Shown here piece by piece: positions 50,792-60,095 of a DNA stretch of 64,000 nt. The stretch covers positions 1 to 64,000 of the forward strand of contig CALZBJ010000010.1 in the NCBI GenBank assembly GCA_945619025.1, read 5' to 3'. The translations under genes and the position numbers were made by a program. Under the pieces are notes generated by a model that was given only the letters and a program-made list of their open reading frames with translations, did no database searches and was not told the origin of the DNA. Source of the stretch: CALZBJ01 sp945619025. Lineage in GTDB: Bacteria; Pseudomonadota; Gammaproteobacteria; Cardiobacteriales; Wohlfahrtiimonadaceae. Positions within the stretch are counted from its first letter, which is position 1, and every line of letters starts with the position of its first letter.

Positions 50792-53700
50792 TTATTTACC
50801 AATCTCACTAAAATCCCACTCGTTGAGTGCTTCAATCGCGAACCCGTCATGGTATTTTGCTGCTAATTGAAGGAGTTCATAGGCTTTATTGAGATCGCGC
50901 GGAACGCCTAAGCCTTTATAGTAGATATTCCCAAGCTTAAATTTCGCTAGCGCATGATGCGCACCATCATCAATCTTAGTCAGATCGAAATAGTACGCCG
51001 CTTTCGAGTAATTGATCGTCAGCCCATTTTGACCAAAATAGTAGGCATCGCCCGCTAAGTGCGCACAGTTGCTATCGCCCTGCTTCGCGCCTAGATCAAA
51101 ATAGTAGACCGCTTTTTCCATATCTTTCGCTTGATCATAATCGCCATCACGATAGAGTCCGCCTAAATAATTATAGGCACTCGAATAACCGAGTTCACCC
51201 GATTTTTCGAAATAGGCCACCGCTTGGTCAAAATCAAATGGGGTAAAGCGTTTTTCAAGATAGACTCGCGCCAAATAATAATAATCACGCCCTTCACCGC
51301 TCTTTTCAGCACTTTCAATACGGGCATTCATATAAGCTTTATATTTTAAAAAGGGCGCTGCATTACGGAATTTTTTCGCTGCGGCTTCAATCTCAGCCTG
51401 TTTTGCCTCATCGATCCGCGAGCGGAAATAAGGATCACTCTCATTATTTAAAAGAGCGTAATAGTAAGCCGTTTCAAAGTCGTTCGCGTCACGATAATGC
51501 TCCATTAAAACATGCGCGCCATCTTCATAGTAATTATACTCAAACGCCTTTTCCCACCAAGCCACCGTCAGTGCTTTCGCCTCGGGTGAATGATCCCGAT
51601 ATTCGCTAAAGTATCTTGCAGCACGATAAGCAAAGAGTTCTGCGGAATCGACGCCAAACCAGAGCGTATTTTCCGAGGTCATCGCCGCTTCTTTCGCCTC
51701 AAGGAGATGCAATCCTTTTTCATAATAGGTCGATGCGAGCTCGAAGTTTTGCGGAAGCGTCTCATCGCCTTGTAAATAGAGCCCTGCTAAATAAGCATAG
51801 ACCGCATCATCATCCTCGACACCGGTGAAAACCCCCGCTGCTTTACGCCAATTTTTCGCCATGCCATACTCACCATTTTTATAGGCATCCGCAAGGTGAT
51901 AGCACGCATCTTTGTTCTCAGCACCGCACTCTTTAAAAAGGAGCGCTTTCGCTTTTTCAAAGTTTGCCGGAACGCCTTCGATCTTTCCACCGTAGAGTTT
52001 CATCAGCGATTCAAAAGCCTCTTTATCCTCTTCAAGCGCTTCAAGATAGAGCGTTTCAAGGAGTGTTGCACGCTCAGAAGCTGAAAGTGATTCATCGCTC
52101 ATATAATAATTCCCAAGCGCGACTTTTGCACTCGCATCACCCCGCTCAACCGCCTCTTTTAAAAGCTCAACATAACGCTCTTTTGCATTGTCCTCTTTTT
52201 CAAAGAATCGATCGGCATAATCGCCACCATAGAGTTCAGCAAGGAGATAGCTCGCGCGGCCACTTCCCTCTTGTTGCGCACTTTCAAGGAATCCAAGGGC
52301 ATAGGCAAACTCAGGTTTTTGATACGCTTCTGAATAACTGCGAATCTCGTTAATGAGATATTCTGCATAATGAACGCGCCCTTCTAAATCCCCTTCAAGC
52401 GCTGCTTTCACATCCTTTTCATAATGCTCAAGCATCTCGGTGGCGTGATTATTTCCCGCTTTAGCCGCCTTTTGGAAAAGTGGGAGCGCTAACTCCCAAT
52501 CAAACCTGCCTAAATCGCCATTAATATAGAGTTGCCCTAAGCGATAGAGTGCATCCGTATGCCCTTTATCAATCGCTTTTTGATAATATTCGATCGATTT
52601 TAATGGATCGCTTTTCACACCATAGCCAGAACTGTACCACATCGCCACCTGATAAATGCTCTCAAGCTCGCCAGCATCCGCCTTTTCAAGCGCTTGGTCA
52701 AATTTATTGATGTGCGAGAGATAGTAAGGTGCCGCCGGAGAATTGATCGAATAACGCGATGCCACGCTAAACCATTTACGCGCTTCCTCACGATTATATT
52801 CAACCCCATTGCCCTTATAATAGCGCTCTGCCACTTCGCCCGCCGCTTCCTCGTGACCATTTTCAGCCGCTAATAGATAGTAGCGGAAACGCTCTGCTTT
52901 CGATAGACGTGTATCATCATAGTTGCGGTAATGGGCGTAGCGAAATTGAGCATCTCGATGGCCCTTATCAGCCGCTTCTTTAATGAGTTCTAGCCCTTTT
53001 TCATCGCTGGTAAAGCCTTTTTTACCGGACAAATGCCACTCAGCCAGCTCTAACGCCGCATCAAGATCGCCCGCTTTATAGCGCGCTTCTACGGCATCGA
53101 CTTCTTTGAGCGCTTCATTAATGGTTGCCAGATTTTTTTGCACGGAATCATAATATTTCCACTCAGGCGAGATCGATTCATACGCCGCTTTCGCTTTACG
53201 ATAATCTCTAAAATGATACTCCTCCTTAAAGTAGATCTCAGCGAGTTTCTCTTTTTCTTTATCGCCCCCAAGCTCCGCCGCTTTTTCATACCAATGCAGT
53301 GCGCGCTCAGGGTTAAACTCAATCGAACGCCCAATGGTCCACTCATTTTGACGGTAGATTGATCCAAGCAGCGTCATCGATTCCACAACACCTTTTTCCG
53401 CCGTTTTTTCTAAAGTCGCGATCGCTTCATCAAAGGGAGCGCCTTTTTTAATCAGTGCATACCCATAATAGTGCTCGGCTAAATCAGAGGTTTTTGCGAG
53501 TTCTTTTAATTTTTCAAGCGCTTTTGGCTGCTCTTTCCAATAGTAATAATTGTAGAGCCACGCCAAATCCTCGGGCGTATCGCCTAATACGGCAAAAGCA
53601 AGCGTGAGATACTCAGGCTGTCCATTCCCGCGATAATGGGCATTATCAAGGAGCTTCTCGCGAATCGCTGCAATCTCTTTTGGATCGCCCATCTCAACGA

Positions 53701-55450
53701 TCACTTTATGATAGTGATAGTCCGCATCATAATACTCAGAGCTCGCCTCTCTAAAGTAGGCTTTCGCTTTTGCTAAATCTTTTTCAACCACGATGCCGTC
53801 ATAATAATCTTCACCAAGATAATAGTTGGCCGCCGTCACATCATAGGCTAGCGCGGTGACAAAATAATCGTGGGCTTTTTGGCGATCTTTCTCCACACCT
53901 TCAGCGCCTTGTCGATAAATTTTTCCTAGTCTGAGCGCGGTAAATCCACGCACTTCTTCTGATTCGGGATTGGCTTTATCTAAAATTGATTCATAACGCG
54001 TGACGGCTTTTTTAAGGTCATTCATCTCTTCAATTTTTGCAAGACGATATTCCGCATATCCCACAGGATCACCGACTTCAAGGGCCTTTTCATAAGCGGC
54101 TTTGGCAAGCTCAATATTATAAAGCACGCCCTCTTCATCGGCATATAGATCGCCTAAATTGAGATGGGCTTGACGCTGATGGGCATCGCTTTCTGACTGT
54201 TCTGCAATAATTCGCTCATACCACTTCACCGCTTGCGCTTGTGAATTTTTATCATGGCGTTCTTTTAAATAGGTATTGGCAACGAGAAATTGCGCATCAA
54301 CATCGGATAAATCGGCCGCTTTTAACAGATAATTAAAGGCACGTTTTTCATCATAATAATCGGAATAATAGGCGTTATGAATCTCTGCAAGCGAGCGTAA
54401 TGCTCGGACGGATCCGCCTTCTGCCGCTTTTTCAAGATAGATAATTTGCTCATCGCCTTCAAGCGAATCGGCCACATAAAAAAGCGCCGTCATATCGCCT
54501 AAATCCGCCGCTTTTTTATAATATTCGAGCGCAAGCGTTGTGTTTTCAGGGACAATCACGCCGGCACGATAAATATTCCCCAGTAGAATAATCGCTTCAA
54601 GATCATTACTCGCTGCTTTCTCTTCGAGGGTTTGTAAGGTGTTCGCGATCTCTTCAGCTGAGAGCAGTGCGTCAATTTTTATCAGTGATGGGCTCGCCGG
54701 ATCCTCCATCAAGAAAAACTGCATAAAGTTTTCTTCAACAAACGCCTTATAATATTGCGCCTTTTCAGCATCTGCCTTAATGTCATGGCGACCTTCCGCA
54801 TAGATCTCGGCAAGCACCATCGCGGGCATAATAAATTCATCGCTCAGCGCCGATTCTAGGTAAGCAATCCCTTTGGCAGAATCTTGTTTAAAATCGCCAA
54901 GCGGTGGCATATCCTCTTGATCGCCAAAGTGCACTAATCCTAGTAAAAGTGCCGCCATCGGATTCTTTTCTGCATTTAGTTTCTCAAGGTGAGCAATCCC
55001 TTTTTTGGCATCTTTCGGGTAGAGATCATTGCCACTTTGTGAGATATCAAGATAGAGAACGGCAAGCAAAATCCCCGCTTGAGAAAGCCCCTCGTCAGCG
55101 GCTTTTTCTAAGCGCTCGAGCACCTTTTCAGGCTCATCAACCTGATTGAAATAATCGATCAGCGCGAGATTATAGGTCGCTTCAATCATCCCTTTCTCTT
55201 CGGCAATTAAAAGCCATTTGCGCATCTTTTCCACGCCTTCAGCACTCGGCGAAACGTCCATTTCAAGCATGCCAAGCAAAAACGCGCTTTTGGCATCGGC
55301 ATCACCGTAAGGAAGAAGCGCTTCGTACGCCGCAGTCGTATCGCCACTATAATAGGCATTGAGACCGTCGGCCATATCGGCAACGCCCATCTGCATGCTC
55401 GTTGCTAAGAAAAAAGATCCCACCAGCAGGGATAATCGGGTCCGCTTCAT
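50792..55450 (-). CDS. Giant exported Sel1/TPR-repeat protein
   Basis: 1552 residues. A signal peptide (LSLLVGSFFLATSMQMGVA, cleavage near residue 24) is followed by an almost unbroken array of Sel1-like repeats of 35-40 residues on the pattern A..YYEKAAELGD..A...LG.IY..G, dozens of copies. The composition is acidic and rich in Ala, Tyr, Glu and Lys. Cysteines are few (ECGAENKDACYHLAD). Sel1 proteins are alpha-solenoid scaffolds for protein-protein contacts, and some secreted ones act at host interfaces; a function cannot be named here. The length is far above the usual Sel1 protein (200-500). It has its own promoter region and terminator and is a single-gene unit. Confidence 0.9.
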   Translation of the reverse strand: MKRTRLSLLVGSFFLATSMQMGVADMADGLNAYYSGDTTAAYEALLPYGDADAKSAFLLGMLEMDVSPSAEGVEKMRKWLLIAEEKGMIEATYNLALIDYFNQVDEPEKVLERLEKAADEGLSQAGILLAVLYLDISQSGNDLYPKDAKKGIAHLEKLNAEKNPMAALLLGLVHFGDQEDMPPLGDFKQDSAKGIAYLESALSDEFIMPAMVLAEIYAEGRHDIKADAEKAQYYKAFVEENFMQFFLMEDPASPSLIKIDALLSAEEIANTLQTLEEKAASNDLEAIILLGNIYRAGVIVPENTTLALEYYKKAADLGDMTALFYVADSLEGDEQIIYLEKAAEGGSVRALRSLAEIHNAYYSDYYDEKRAFNYLLKAADLSDVDAQFLVANTYLKERHDKNSQAQAVKWYERIIAEQSESDAHQRQAHLNLGDLYADEEGVLYNIELAKAAYEKALEVGDPVGYAEYRLAKIEEMNDLKKAVTRYESILDKANPESEEVRGFTALRLGKIYRQGAEGVEKDRQKAHDYFVTALAYDVTAANYYLGEDYYDGIVVEKDLAKAKAYFREASSEYYDADYHYHKVIVEMGDPKEIAAIREKLLDNAHYRGNGQPEYLTLAFAVLGDTPEDLAWLYNYYYWKEQPKALEKLKELAKTSDLAEHYYGYALIKKGAPFDEAIATLEKTAEKGVVESMTLLGSIYRQNEWTIGRSIEFNPERALHWYEKAAELGGDKEKEKLAEIYFKEEYHFRDYRKAKAAYESISPEWKYYDSVQKNLATINEALKEVDAVEARYKAGDLDAALELAEWHLSGKKGFTSDEKGLELIKEAADKGHRDAQFRYAHYRNYDDTRLSKAERFRYYLLAAENGHEEAAGEVAERYYKGNGVEYNREEARKWFSVASRYSINSPAAPYYLSHINKFDQALEKADAGELESIYQVAMWYSSGYGVKSDPLKSIEYYQKAIDKGHTDALYRLGQLYINGDLGRFDWELALPLFQKAAKAGNNHATEMLEHYEKDVKAALEGDLEGRVHYAEYLINEIRSYSEAYQKPEFAYALGFLESAQQEGSGRASYLLAELYGGDYADRFFEKEDNAKERYVELLKEAVERGDASAKVALGNYYMSDESLSASERATLLETLYLEALEEDKEAFESLMKLYGGKIEGVPANFEKAKALLFKECGAENKDACYHLADAYKNGEYGMAKNWRKAAGVFTGVEDDDAVYAYLAGLYLQGDETLPQNFELASTYYEKGLHLLEAKEAAMTSENTLWFGVDSAELFAYRAARYFSEYRDHSPEAKALTVAWWEKAFEYNYYEDGAHVLMEHYRDANDFETAYYYALLNNESDPYFRSRIDEAKQAEIEAAAKKFRNAAPFLKYKAYMNARIESAEKSGEGRDYYYLARVYLEKRFTPFDFDQAVAYFEKSGELGYSSAYNYLGGLYRDGDYDQAKDMEKAVYYFDLGAKQGDSNCAHLAGDAYYFGQNGLTINYSKAAYYFDLTKIDDGAHHALAKFKLGNIYYKGLGVPRDLNKAYELLQLAAKYHDGFAIEALNEWDFSEIGK

Positions 55451-55580
55451 AATCCACCTTTATTATTCGATCAATTCATTATTTAATAAACTGTTAATCA
55501 TACCGAAATAATAATTTCAACGGGGAGAATAAACCCATTTTATTGATCAATAATAAGTCATAGTGCAGTTATTATTCATT

Positions 55581-56612
55581 TTAATAACGGTGATATAAAT
55601 CCTGTAAAAATGCCTCAGAATATCCAGCATAAATCCCGAGCATTAATAGGATTCGCGCCTTTTGCGGATTAAGATCTCGCGCAGGAATGAATAGATCGTC
55701 ATAACTCTCGATCGCTACCACATGCCCGCTTCCTACCCGGCTACTCATCACCAGTGCAATCCTCTGTTGTTGAGCCTTTTTAAGTGCCATTGCTTCCGCC
55801 TTTGAGACGCGCCCCGCACCTGTTCCCGCGACCACAATGCCCTGATAATGGGTATTTAATAGCGCCTCAATCATCACACCCTCTGCCCCTGAATAGGAAT
55901 AGCTAATGGCCACTTTCGGGAGCTTTAGTGGTTTCCCGTCAGTACCTAAAAAAGGGAGCGTAGAAAACGCACTATTGAGTGTATGGCATTTCATCGGTAT
56001 CGCCGTAAAATTGACCTCGCCACCGGGTTCAATCGATCCGATCGGACCTGTATTAGGCGATTGAAAGGTTTCTAAATGATAGGTAGCGGTTTTGGTAACA
56101 TCGCGGGCAGAATAGATCCGATTATTCGCCACTACCAATACGCCTTTCCCATGCGATGAATCATTTGCGGCGACTAAAAATGCATCGTAAAGATTGCTCA
56201 GCGCATCGGAACTTAGATGAGTAAAGGGGCGTTGCGAGCCGGTTAATACCACTGGTTTATCACTCTTTAATGTTAAGTGGAGAAAATAGGCCGTCTCTTC
56301 CAAAGTATTGGTGCCGTGCGTGATCACAACGCCATCAAATCCATCATCGTTTAACGCTCTATCGCAGGCCGTTTTCAGCATGATCCACTCATCGGTGCCC
56401 ATCTCGGTACTGCTAATTCGCGCATAATTTTTCACGGTAATGTCGTAACGTTTGCTTACCTCTGGAAGCGCTTTTAAAAAGTCCTCACCAAGATAATGGC
56501 CCGAACGATATTGCGCCCGATCGAGCGGGGATTGATGGTGCGCGGAAATCGTCCCGCCGGTAGTGATCAACAACACTCTTTTCTTTGGATCTTGACTCAT
56601 AGTTTCCCTCAT
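55581..56612 (-). CDS. L-asparaginase
   Basis: 343 residues with both catalytic threonine motifs: ITTGGTISA near the N-terminus and VITHGTNTLEETAYFL. LTGSQRPFTHLSSDALSNLYDAF and YSYSGAEGVMIEALL are also characteristic. It hydrolyses asparagine to aspartate and ammonia. It has the type II sequence style but no signal peptide, so it is probably cytoplasmic. The first ATG (56612) has GGAGGGG 4 bases upstream; the ATG four codons on (56600) also has GAGGG, so the start is uncertain by 4 residues. It diverges from the nucleoside operon. Confidence 0.9.
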   Translation of the reverse strand: MRETMSQDPKKRVLLITTGGTISAHHQSPLDRAQYRSGHYLGEDFLKALPEVSKRYDITVKNYARISSTEMGTDEWIMLKTACDRALNDDGFDGVVITHGTNTLEETAYFLHLTLKSDKPVVLTGSQRPFTHLSSDALSNLYDAFLVAANDSSHGKGVLVVANNRIYSARDVTKTATYHLETFQSPNTGPIGSIEPGGEVNFTAIPMKCHTLNSAFSTLPFLGTDGKPLKLPKVAISYSYSGAEGVMIEALLNTHYQGIVVAGTGAGRVSKAEAMALKKAQQQRIALVMSSRVGSGHVVAIESYDDLFIPARDLNPQKARILLMLGIYAGYSEAFLQDLYHRY

Positions 56613-56750
56613 TACCCCTCCTCATTTATGGCGTTTTTATACATTTTTTTGATTATTCTCTATTATCTCAACCGATGTTAAAGATTCTTCAATTTCATTT
56701 ACTATAATAAATATTATGCCGATTTATAGCTAACTTGAGAGGAAATAATC

Positions 56751-57698
56751 ATGACGCGTAAAATTATTCTCGACTGCGATCCTGGCCACGATGATGCCAT
56801 TGCCCTTCTACTTGCCCATGGAAACCCTAATATCGAACTCCTTGCGGTGACCACCGTTGTGGGCAATCAAACCCTTGAAAAAGTAACGCGAAATGCGCGC
56901 TCCATTGCGAAAATTGCCAATATTACCGGCGTGCCTTTTGCCGCAGGATGCGTGCGTCCGCTTGTCCGTGAGATTGAAATTGCGCCGAGCGTTCATGGTG
57001 AATCGGGGCTTGATGGACCAGAACTTCCCGAGCCGGAATTACCACTTGATCCGCGTCACGCCATCGATCTCATTATCGATACCATTATGAGTCATGAGCC
57101 AAAAACGGTGACACTTGTGCCCACTGGCGGACTCACCAATATCGCAATGGCGGTCCGCAAAGAGCCGCGCATTGTTGAGCGGGTGAAAGAGATTGTCCTT
57201 ATGGGCGGTGGCTATCACGTTGGGAATTGGAGTGCCGTCGCTGAGTTTAATATCAAAATCGACCCTGAAGCGGCTCACATTGTCTTTAATGAAAAATGGC
57301 CGCTCACAATGGTGGGACTCGATCTAACGCACCAAGCGCTGGCAACGCCGGAAGTGGTGGAGAAAATCCGCGCGATCGGCACAAAACCCGCTCAATTTGT
57401 AGTGGAATTATTGGAATGCTTTGGCAAAATGTATAAAAAAGCGCAAGGCTTTGACCATCCTCCGGTACACGATCCCTGCGCTGTGGCCTACGTAATCGAC
57501 CCCAATGTAATGACAACGCGCAAAGTGCCTGTAGACATTGAGCTGACCGGCACCTTAACCTTAGGCATGACCGTGGCCGATTTTAGAAATCCCCCCGAGC
57601 CCGATTGCCATACGCAAGTGGCGGTCAAACTCGATCACGGCTATTTCTGGGATCTGATTGTCGATGCATTAGAGCGAATCGGTGAGGTGGATGCATGA
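56751..57698 (+). CDS. Inosine/uridine-preferring nucleoside hydrolase
   Basis: 315 residues. The calcium-binding motif DCDPGHDDA (D8, D10, D14, D15) and EFNIKIDPEAAHIVF and HDPCAVAYVID are typical of RihA/RihB-type enzymes. It cleaves the N-glycosidic bond of purine or pyrimidine ribonucleosides, giving ribose and base. The MFS gene starts in an ATGA overlap with its stop, and ribokinase follows, so this is a nucleoside-scavenging operon. GAGAGGA lies upstream of the ATG. A TATAAT (56703-56708) precedes it. Confidence 0.93.
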   Translation: MTRKIILDCDPGHDDAIALLLAHGNPNIELLAVTTVVGNQTLEKVTRNARSIAKIANITGVPFAAGCVRPLVREIEIAPSVHGESGLDGPELPEPELPLDPRHAIDLIIDTIMSHEPKTVTLVPTGGLTNIAMAVRKEPRIVERVKEIVLMGGGYHVGNWSAVAEFNIKIDPEAAHIVFNEKWPLTMVGLDLTHQALATPEVVEKIRAIGTKPAQFVVELLECFGKMYKKAQGFDHPPVHDPCAVAYVIDPNVMTTRKVPVDIELTGTLTLGMTVADFRNPPEPDCHTQVAVKLDHGYFWDLIVDALERIGEVDA

Positions 57699-59098
57699 GT
57701 CACGCCCCCGTTCACGAAAAATCCCAAAGCGTCGTACCTTTAATGATCGCGCTTTTGGTCGCCTGCATGGCGTTCCAACTCAATGCGAGTATGCTCAATC
57801 CGGTGCTCGTCACCATTACTGAAAGTTTAAATACCAATGAGGCAACGATCGGTTTAACGCAGACCGCCTTTTTTATGTCGGCGGCCCTCTTTTCGATCTT
57901 TGTGCCCCGGTTAAGTGATATCGTTGGGCGCAAAAAGATGCTCTTTAGCCTGATTGCCGTCACCACAACTGGTGGAGTTTTAGCGGCGATCACGCCTAAC
58001 GTTGAGCTCTATTTTGTCGCGCGGATTATTCAAGGCGTATCGGGCCCTGTCGTCCCGCTTTGCTTATTGATGCTCCATCATGAAATTGATGACCCTAAAC
58101 GCTACGGCATGCTAATGGGAATTGTTACCGCGGTGAATGGGGGCATTGCCGGGATTGATGCTTTTTTAGGTGGTTATATCGCCACAAACTTTGGCTTTCG
58201 CCCGGTTTTTTGCTTTATCGCTGCCGTTGGTGTGATCGCGCTCTTTTTTATTGCCAAAGGTACGCCTGAATCCAAACCCTCAGAGGGGCAACGGATGGAT
58301 TGGAAAGGCGTTAGCTTTTTAGTGGCCTCGCTCGCTGGATTTTTAATGGCACTCAATCAAGCAGGGAAACTTGCCAATGCCAACTGGGGCTTTATCGTGA
58401 TCTCAATGATCATCGCCATTGTCGCCTTTATCCTCTTCCTCCGCACTGAAAAAAGCGAAGCTGAACCGCTCGTGACTATTCCCCATCTAAAACGCCGTTC
58501 AACCTGGGCGCTCCTTCTCACCACAATTCTCACCATGACCGGGATTTTTGCAGTGGTCAATGGACTTGCGGTTTCGCTCGCGCAAAATAGTGATTTTGGC
58601 TTTGGATTTACCGCCAATAAATCGGCCCTTCTTCTGCTAACTCCCTACGCACTTGTTGGCTGGGCAGTCGGGCCTTTTATGGGCCGTTTAGCACCCTCAT
58701 TGGGCTATAATCGCATCCTTCGACTCGGGCTTTTAGGCAGTGCCATCGGCGTCTTTATTATGATGCAATACGGACTAAACTCCTTCCCCGTTTTAGCCGG
58801 CATGACCTTTCTTTTAGGGATCACCTACGCAGGAACGGCCAATATTATCTTAAATGGTCTTGGCGTTGTGCTCTCTCCGAAAGAAAACCCGGGCTTTCTT
58901 CCCGGCATGAATGCAGCGGCGTTTCACCTTGGGGCAGGTTTAAGTTTTGCGCTTCTTCCGGCGGTGCAATTTCTCGCGGAGGATTCAATAGTAGGCTATT
59001 ATAACGGTATGATGCTTGGGTTAATGATCACGATTGTGGCGTTTTTAGTCTCATTTATTATCCCGAGCCCTGCTCTCGAATCAGACCCTGCAGCCTAA
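57695..59098 (+). CDS. MFS transporter, probable nucleoside importer
   Basis: 467-residue major facilitator with about 12-14 membrane helices; loop 2-3 motif (VPRLSDIVGRKKMLF) is conserved. Its position between nucleoside hydrolase and ribokinase suggests nucleoside (or ribose) uptake, although the sequence looks more like the drug-exporter (DHA2) style of MFS. The ATG overlaps the previous stop (ATGA), showing translational coupling, and rbsK follows after 9 bases. Substrate assignment is by context. Confidence 0.8.
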   Translation: MSHAPVHEKSQSVVPLMIALLVACMAFQLNASMLNPVLVTITESLNTNEATIGLTQTAFFMSAALFSIFVPRLSDIVGRKKMLFSLIAVTTTGGVLAAITPNVELYFVARIIQGVSGPVVPLCLLMLHHEIDDPKRYGMLMGIVTAVNGGIAGIDAFLGGYIATNFGFRPVFCFIAAVGVIALFFIAKGTPESKPSEGQRMDWKGVSFLVASLAGFLMALNQAGKLANANWGFIVISMIIAIVAFILFLRTEKSEAEPLVTIPHLKRRSTWALLLTTILTMTGIFAVVNGLAVSLAQNSDFGFGFTANKSALLLLTPYALVGWAVGPFMGRLAPSLGYNRILRLGLLGSAIGVFIMMQYGLNSFPVLAGMTFLLGITYAGTANIILNGLGVVLSPKENPGFLPGMNAAAFHLGAGLSFALLPAVQFLAEDSIVGYYNGMMLGLMITIVAFLVSFIIPSPALESDPAA

Positions 59099-59107
59099 GG
59101 AGATTTC

Positions 59108-60034
59108 ATGAAAAAAATTCTTGTAATTGGCTCCATTAACGTGGATTTAGTCTTTAATACCGAGCATCTTCCGCTCAAAGGGGAGACGCTATTTGCCAAG
59201 CATTTTGAAACGCATTTCGGCGGAAAAGGGGCGAATCAAGCCTTTACCGCTGGTCGGCTTGGTGCGGATGTTGAGCTAATGGGCGTTGTGGGCGATGATG
59301 ATTACGGGCGCACCTCAAAACACAATCTGCAGCATAATGGCCAGGTCGCCGTTGATCGTATTGCAATGACAGACAAGCTCACAACGGGGATTGCCAATAT
59401 TGTGGTGGCGAAAAATGGCGATAATCATATTATTGTCAATTCCGGGGCAAACTTTCATTTTGAGCCCGATTATATCGATACGATTAAAGCGGTGATCGAC
59501 GAGAAAGAGATCATTATCTTTCAACTTGAGATCCCGCTTGAGGTGGTGGAAACGCTCGCGAAATATGCCAAAGATAATGGGAAAACAGTGATCTTAAATC
59601 CGGCGCCCGGGGCAAAACTCTCCGATGAGCTGCTTCAAAATACCGACTATTTAGTCCCAAATGAAACAGAGCTCGCAATTTTAAGTGGTCTTCCCACCAA
59701 CACGCCCGAAAAGGCGATTGCGGCGGCGAAAATGTTGCAAAAAGCCCATAAGATTCCGGCACTCATTGTCACGCTTGGGGAGCATGGATCATACTTTGTT
59801 AAAGCCGATGAAGCCTTGCATATCCCCATTCATAAGGTCAATGCCGTTGATACCACGTGCGCGGGCGATAGCTATATTGGCGCATTTGCTTATATGCTGG
59901 CAAAAGGCGCTCCAACCCGTGAGGCGTTACAGTTTGCCGCGAAAGTCAGCGCCCTTGTGGTGACGAAAAAAGGCGCGCAATCGTCGGTGCCAACCCTCTC
60001 GGAAGTGAAAGCATATTTTAGCGAAGCCGAGTAA
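59108..60034 (+). CDS. rbsK: Ribokinase
   Basis: 308-residue PfkB-family kinase: GGKGANQAFTAGRLGADV near the N-terminus, NPAPGAKL, NETELAILSG, and the catalytic signature AVDTTCAGDSYIGAF. It phosphorylates ribose freed by the nucleoside hydrolase to ribose-5-phosphate, feeding the pentose pathway. AAGGAG precedes the ATG. It is the last gene of the operon and ends at the bidirectional terminator at 60053. Confidence 0.95.
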   Translation: MKKILVIGSINVDLVFNTEHLPLKGETLFAKHFETHFGGKGANQAFTAGRLGADVELMGVVGDDDYGRTSKHNLQHNGQVAVDRIAMTDKLTTGIANIVVAKNGDNHIIVNSGANFHFEPDYIDTIKAVIDEKEIIIFQLEIPLEVVETLAKYAKDNGKTVILNPAPGAKLSDELLQNTDYLVPNETELAILSGLPTNTPEKAIAAAKMLQKAHKIPALIVTLGEHGSYFVKADEALHIPIHKVNAVDTTCAGDSYIGAFAYMLAKGAPTREALQFAAKVSALVVTKKGAQSSVPTLSEVKAYFSEAE

Positions 60035-60052
60035 TAGGGTTACCATTAACAC

Positions 60053-60090
60053 AAAAATCCCTCATGAGACTTCCTCTGAGGGATTTTTTA
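60053..60090. terminator. Bidirectional terminator between rbsK and recD
   Basis: AAATCCCTCA pairs with TGAGGGATTT, with T-runs on both strands, between the convergent rbsK and recD. Confidence 0.88.
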
Positions 60091-60095
60091 TACCG

